A DNA stretch of 64,000 nt from positions 1 to 64,000 of the forward strand of contig DJJU01000004.1 in assembly GCA_002434305.1 (NCBI GenBank), read 5' to 3'. Origin of the DNA: Alicycliphilus sp. UBA6560. Lineage in GTDB: Bacteria > Pseudomonadota > Gammaproteobacteria > Burkholderiales > Burkholderiaceae_C. Under the pieces are notes generated by a model that was not told the DNA's origin, ran no database searches, and saw only the letters and a program-made list of their open reading frames with translations. Both the position numbers and the translations under genes were made by a program. This document shows, in pieces, positions 62,100 through 64,000 of this stretch (positions are counted from its first letter, which is position 1; each line of letters starts with the position of its first letter).

Positions 62100-62280
62100 A
62101 GCAGTACGCAGCGGCTTGCAAAGGCCCCGCTGGCCCTCATTTTCAGGGGTGCGTTTGCACATTCGCGTCGTCAGGCGGCTATGCTGCGCACCGGTGGTTT
62201 GAGAAGCCACTTTTTCGCTTATCTGGCCCGAACCTTCTCTTCGTCATTCGGGCTGTCATCAACTCAACAGGAAATTTCTC

Positions 62281-62823
62281 ATGGCATCCGTCAACAAAGT
62301 CATCCTCGTGGGCAACCTGGGCCGTGACCCGGAGATGCGCACCTTCCCCAGCGGCGACCAGGTGGCCAACGTGCGCATCGCCACCACCGACCGCTGGCGC
62401 GACAAGAACACGGGCGAGAACAAGGAAGCCACCGAGTGGCACAGCGTGGTTTTCAACGGCCGCCTGGCCGAGATCGTGGGCCAATACCTGAAGAAGGGCT
62501 CGCAGGTTTATGTGGAAGGCAGCCTGCGCACGCGCAAGTGGACCGACCAGAGCGGCCAAGAGCGCTACACCACCGAAATCCGCGCCGATACCATGCAGAT
62601 GCTGGGCAGCCGCCAGGGAATGGGCGGCCAGGGCGGTGGCGGCGGCTATGACGACAGCTTCGGTGGTGGCGGCGATGCGGGCGGCGGCTACGAGGCCCCG
62701 CGCCGCGCCGCCCCGCCGCAGCGCGCTCCGGCGCCAGCGGCCCGCCCGGCCCCGGCGCCCATGGCCCCGCCCCCGCGCGCGGCCTCGGGCTTCGACGACA
62801 TGGATGACGACATCCCGTTCTAA
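62281..62823 (+). CDS. ssb: single-stranded DNA-binding protein
   Basis: The 180-residue SSB has the OB-fold start ASVNKVILVGNLGRDPEMRT, the WHSVVFNGRLAEI strand and GSQVYVEGSLRTRKW, then a Gly/Ala/Pro-rich linker and the acidic tip DDMDDDIPF that recruits replication and repair proteins. It is the housekeeping SSB. A possible promoter is TTGCAC (62155) with TATGCT (62180), though the 19-bp spacer is long. A repeat-derived terminator follows. Confidence 0.97.
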   Translation: MASVNKVILVGNLGRDPEMRTFPSGDQVANVRIATTDRWRDKNTGENKEATEWHSVVFNGRLAEIVGQYLKKGSQVYVEGSLRTRKWTDQSGQERYTTEIRADTMQMLGSRQGMGGQGGGGGYDDSFGGGGDAGGGYEAPRRAAPPQRAPAPAARPAPAPMAPPPRAASGFDDMDDDIPF

Positions 62824-62868
62824 GCCGCAGGCAACTCGGCGTATCCGGCATACGCCGGGATTTCAAAG

Positions 62869-62929
62869 CCAAATCAGCTGCTAGCGCCCTTCCACCAAGC
62901 GCTAACAGCTATTTTTTTGATAGCAAAAG
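62869..62929 (-). repeat. intergenic repeat, copy L, forming the ssb terminator
   Basis: AGCTGCTAGCGC pairs with GCGCTAACAGCT (one mismatch region) and is followed by ATTTTTTT on the plus strand. Here the repeat folds into a canonical intrinsic terminator for ssb. Confidence 0.85.
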
Positions 62930-62937
62930 TTGGCGTA

Positions 62938-62958
62938 AATTGGAACCTGACCCCAATA
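62938..62958 (+). repeat. 21-bp AATTGG...CCAAT repeat, copy 3
   Basis: AATTGGAACCTGACCCCAAT, 9.1 kb from copies 1 and 2, directly after repeat copy L. Confidence 0.75.
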
Positions 62959-62984
62959 AGAGGAGCGCGCGCCAAGCCAGCGGA

Positions 62985-63087
62985 CGCCGTGGATCCGGCT
63001 TCGCCGGTCCAGTGGCGTCGTCCCCCTTCCCAGCGTGCGAAGCACGCGCCAGAGAGGCGGCGAGCCGCGCAGCGGCTCAGGGGGATG
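62985..63087. repeat. GC-rich palindromic intergenic element
   Basis: The stretch contains several nested inverted repeats: GGATCCGGCTTCGCCGGTCC, GTGCGAAGCAC and outer CCCCCTT/GAGGGGG-like arms ending TCAGGGGGAT. I recall very similar elements between genes in Acidovorax and relatives. It lies at the 3' end of corA and may act as its terminator. Only one copy is in this window. Confidence 0.6.
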
Positions 63088-63090
63088 CCC

Positions 63091-64000
63091 CTACTTCAAC
63101 CAGCCGCGCTTGCGGAAATACAGCATGGGCCCTACGGCGCTGGCGATCATCAGCGCGATGACGTAGGCATAGCCGTACTGCCACTCCAGCTCCGGCATGA
63201 TGCGGAAGTTCATGCCGTAGACGCTGGCGATCAGGGTCGGCGGCAGCAGGGCCACGCTGGCCACCGAGAAGATCTTGATGATCTTGTTCTGGTTGATGTT
63301 CAGGAAGCCGACCAGCGCGTCCATCAGGAAGTTGATCTTGTCGAACAGGAACTGCGTGTGGCTGTCCAGTGACTCGATGTCGCGCAGGATTTGGCGCGCA
63401 TCCTCGAACTGCTCGGCCCCCAGCATCTTGCTGCGCATCATGAAGCTGACGGCGCGGCGGGTGTCCAGCATGTTGCGACGGATGCGGCCGTTCAGGTCTT
63501 CCTGCCAGGCGATGTCGGCCAGCACGCTCTGCGCGTAGTCGTCGGTCACGTTGCCATCGAGCACCCGCACGCTGACGGTTTTCAGGTCGTCGTAGATGCC
63601 CTCCAGCGTGTCGGCGGAGTATTCGACGTCGGTGTCGAACAGCGCCAGCAGCACCTCCTTGGCGTCCTCGATCAGGCCAGGGGCGCGCCGCGCGCGCATG
63701 CGCAGCAGGCGAAAGACGGGAATGTCTTCCGCGTGGATGGAAAAGAGTACGCCGCAGCTTTTGAGCTCGGTGTTGTGCTGGTTCAGGATGAAGGCCACGC
63801 GCACGCTGCGTGGCTCGTCGTCGTCATCGACCAGGAAATCGCTGCGAAGATGCAGCTCGCCGTTGTCTTCTTCGTAGAAACGGGCGGACTCTTCGATGTC
63901 CTCGTCCATCACGTCCTCAGGGATGGACAGGCCGTAGTGCTGCTTGATCCAGCGCTTTTCTTCCAGCGTGGGCGACTGCAGGTCCACCCAGATGGGCTGG
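63091..64000 (-). CDS. corA: magnesium transporter CorA, 5' end outside the window
   Basis: The visible 300 or so residues end in two TM helices with the signature YGMNF (GMN) before the second and the tail LYFRKRGWLK. The soluble part shows FLFDKINFLMDALVGFLNIN and NQNKIIKIFSVASVALLPPT, typical CorA. A GTG at 63987 is in frame, but the reading frame continues to 64000 as QPIW, and CorA proteins have a W-[IV]-D-L at this place, so translation starts beyond the window. Confidence 0.93.
   Translation of the reverse strand, partial: QPIWVDLQSPTLEEKRWIKQHYGLSIPEDVMDEDIEESARFYEEDNGELHLRSDFLVDDDDEPRSVRVAFILNQHNTELKSCGVLFSIHAEDIPVFRLLRMRARRAPGLIEDAKEVLLALFDTDVEYSADTLEGIYDDLKTVSVRVLDGNVTDDYAQSVLADIAWQEDLNGRIRRNMLDTRRAVSFMMRSKMLGAEQFEDARQILRDIESLDSHTQFLFDKINFLMDALVGFLNINQNKIIKIFSVASVALLPPTLIASVYGMNFRIMPELEWQYGYAYVIALMIASAVGPMLYFRKRGWLK

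Overview
The window is chromosomal DNA with the high GC content, gene order and repeats of a betaproteobacterium of the Comamonadaceae (Acidovorax / Diaphorobacter / Alicycliphilus type). The evidence for this is the ribosomal cluster, SecDF-YajC, a PTS phosphorelay without a permease, DUF1631, DUF3717-DUF1289 and DUF2868 proteins, a fused indolepyruvate oxidoreductase, and many copies of a short intergenic repeat with the core TTTTGATAGCTGCCAGCGCT. The genus is inferred. There is no rRNA, CRISPR array or intact insertion sequence.

Layout. 1-5553: end of tuf, then the S10 ribosomal operon (rpsJ to rpsQ), with its own promoter in front of rplC and a strong terminator after rpsQ; the spc operon does not follow. 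5579-8736: a peroxiredoxin, a GNAT acetyltransferase, a divergent cytochrome b / cytochrome c' pair and a TlpA-like thioredoxin. 8875-11356: EIIA(Man)-HPr-EI phosphorelay. 11555-14848: yajC-secD-secF. 14910-18560: DUF1631 protein and an MscS-type channel. 18611-22900: fused indolepyruvate:ferredoxin oxidoreductase with a divergent Lrp-type regulator. 22964-27264: DUF2868 membrane protein, MltA, a small membrane protein and an OmpA-type lipoprotein. 27430-35010 (minus): one tight operon, yhdP-like gene, nitrilase-family amidase, sensor kinase, response regulator. 35085-44404: glnE, then a TetR-regulated tripartite RND efflux operon. 44405-48402: a candidate structured RNA, GST, purB, YaeQ and two small zinc-ribbon or Cys-motif proteins. 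48471-49918: a yybP-ykoY (manganese) riboswitch with its terC gene, then a small four-helix membrane protein. 49886-52413: BepA-like M48 protease, moaC and a mobile-element-type SSB. 52439-56382: a more variable stretch holding tRNA-Arg(UCU), a VapBC pair, a decayed second VapC flanked by 21-bp repeats, AT-richer type IV pilin genes and an FHA protein. 56510-64000: PP2C phosphatase, sucCD, argC, an MFS transporter, ssb and the 3' part of corA, which leaves the window.

The most unusual signals are not single genes. A repeat family of at least 12 copies sits almost always at gene 3' ends and in three genes has become coding sequence. Several genes have a -10 hexamer about 8 nt before the start codon, which implies leaderless mRNAs. 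There is a 14-bp palindrome inside the rplC promoter, an 18-bp palindrome between the oxidoreductase and its Lrp regulator, a 6S-sized RNA-like structure at 44531-44707, and a DUF2868 protein that seems to have absorbed the tail of its usual GTPase partner but not the G domain.
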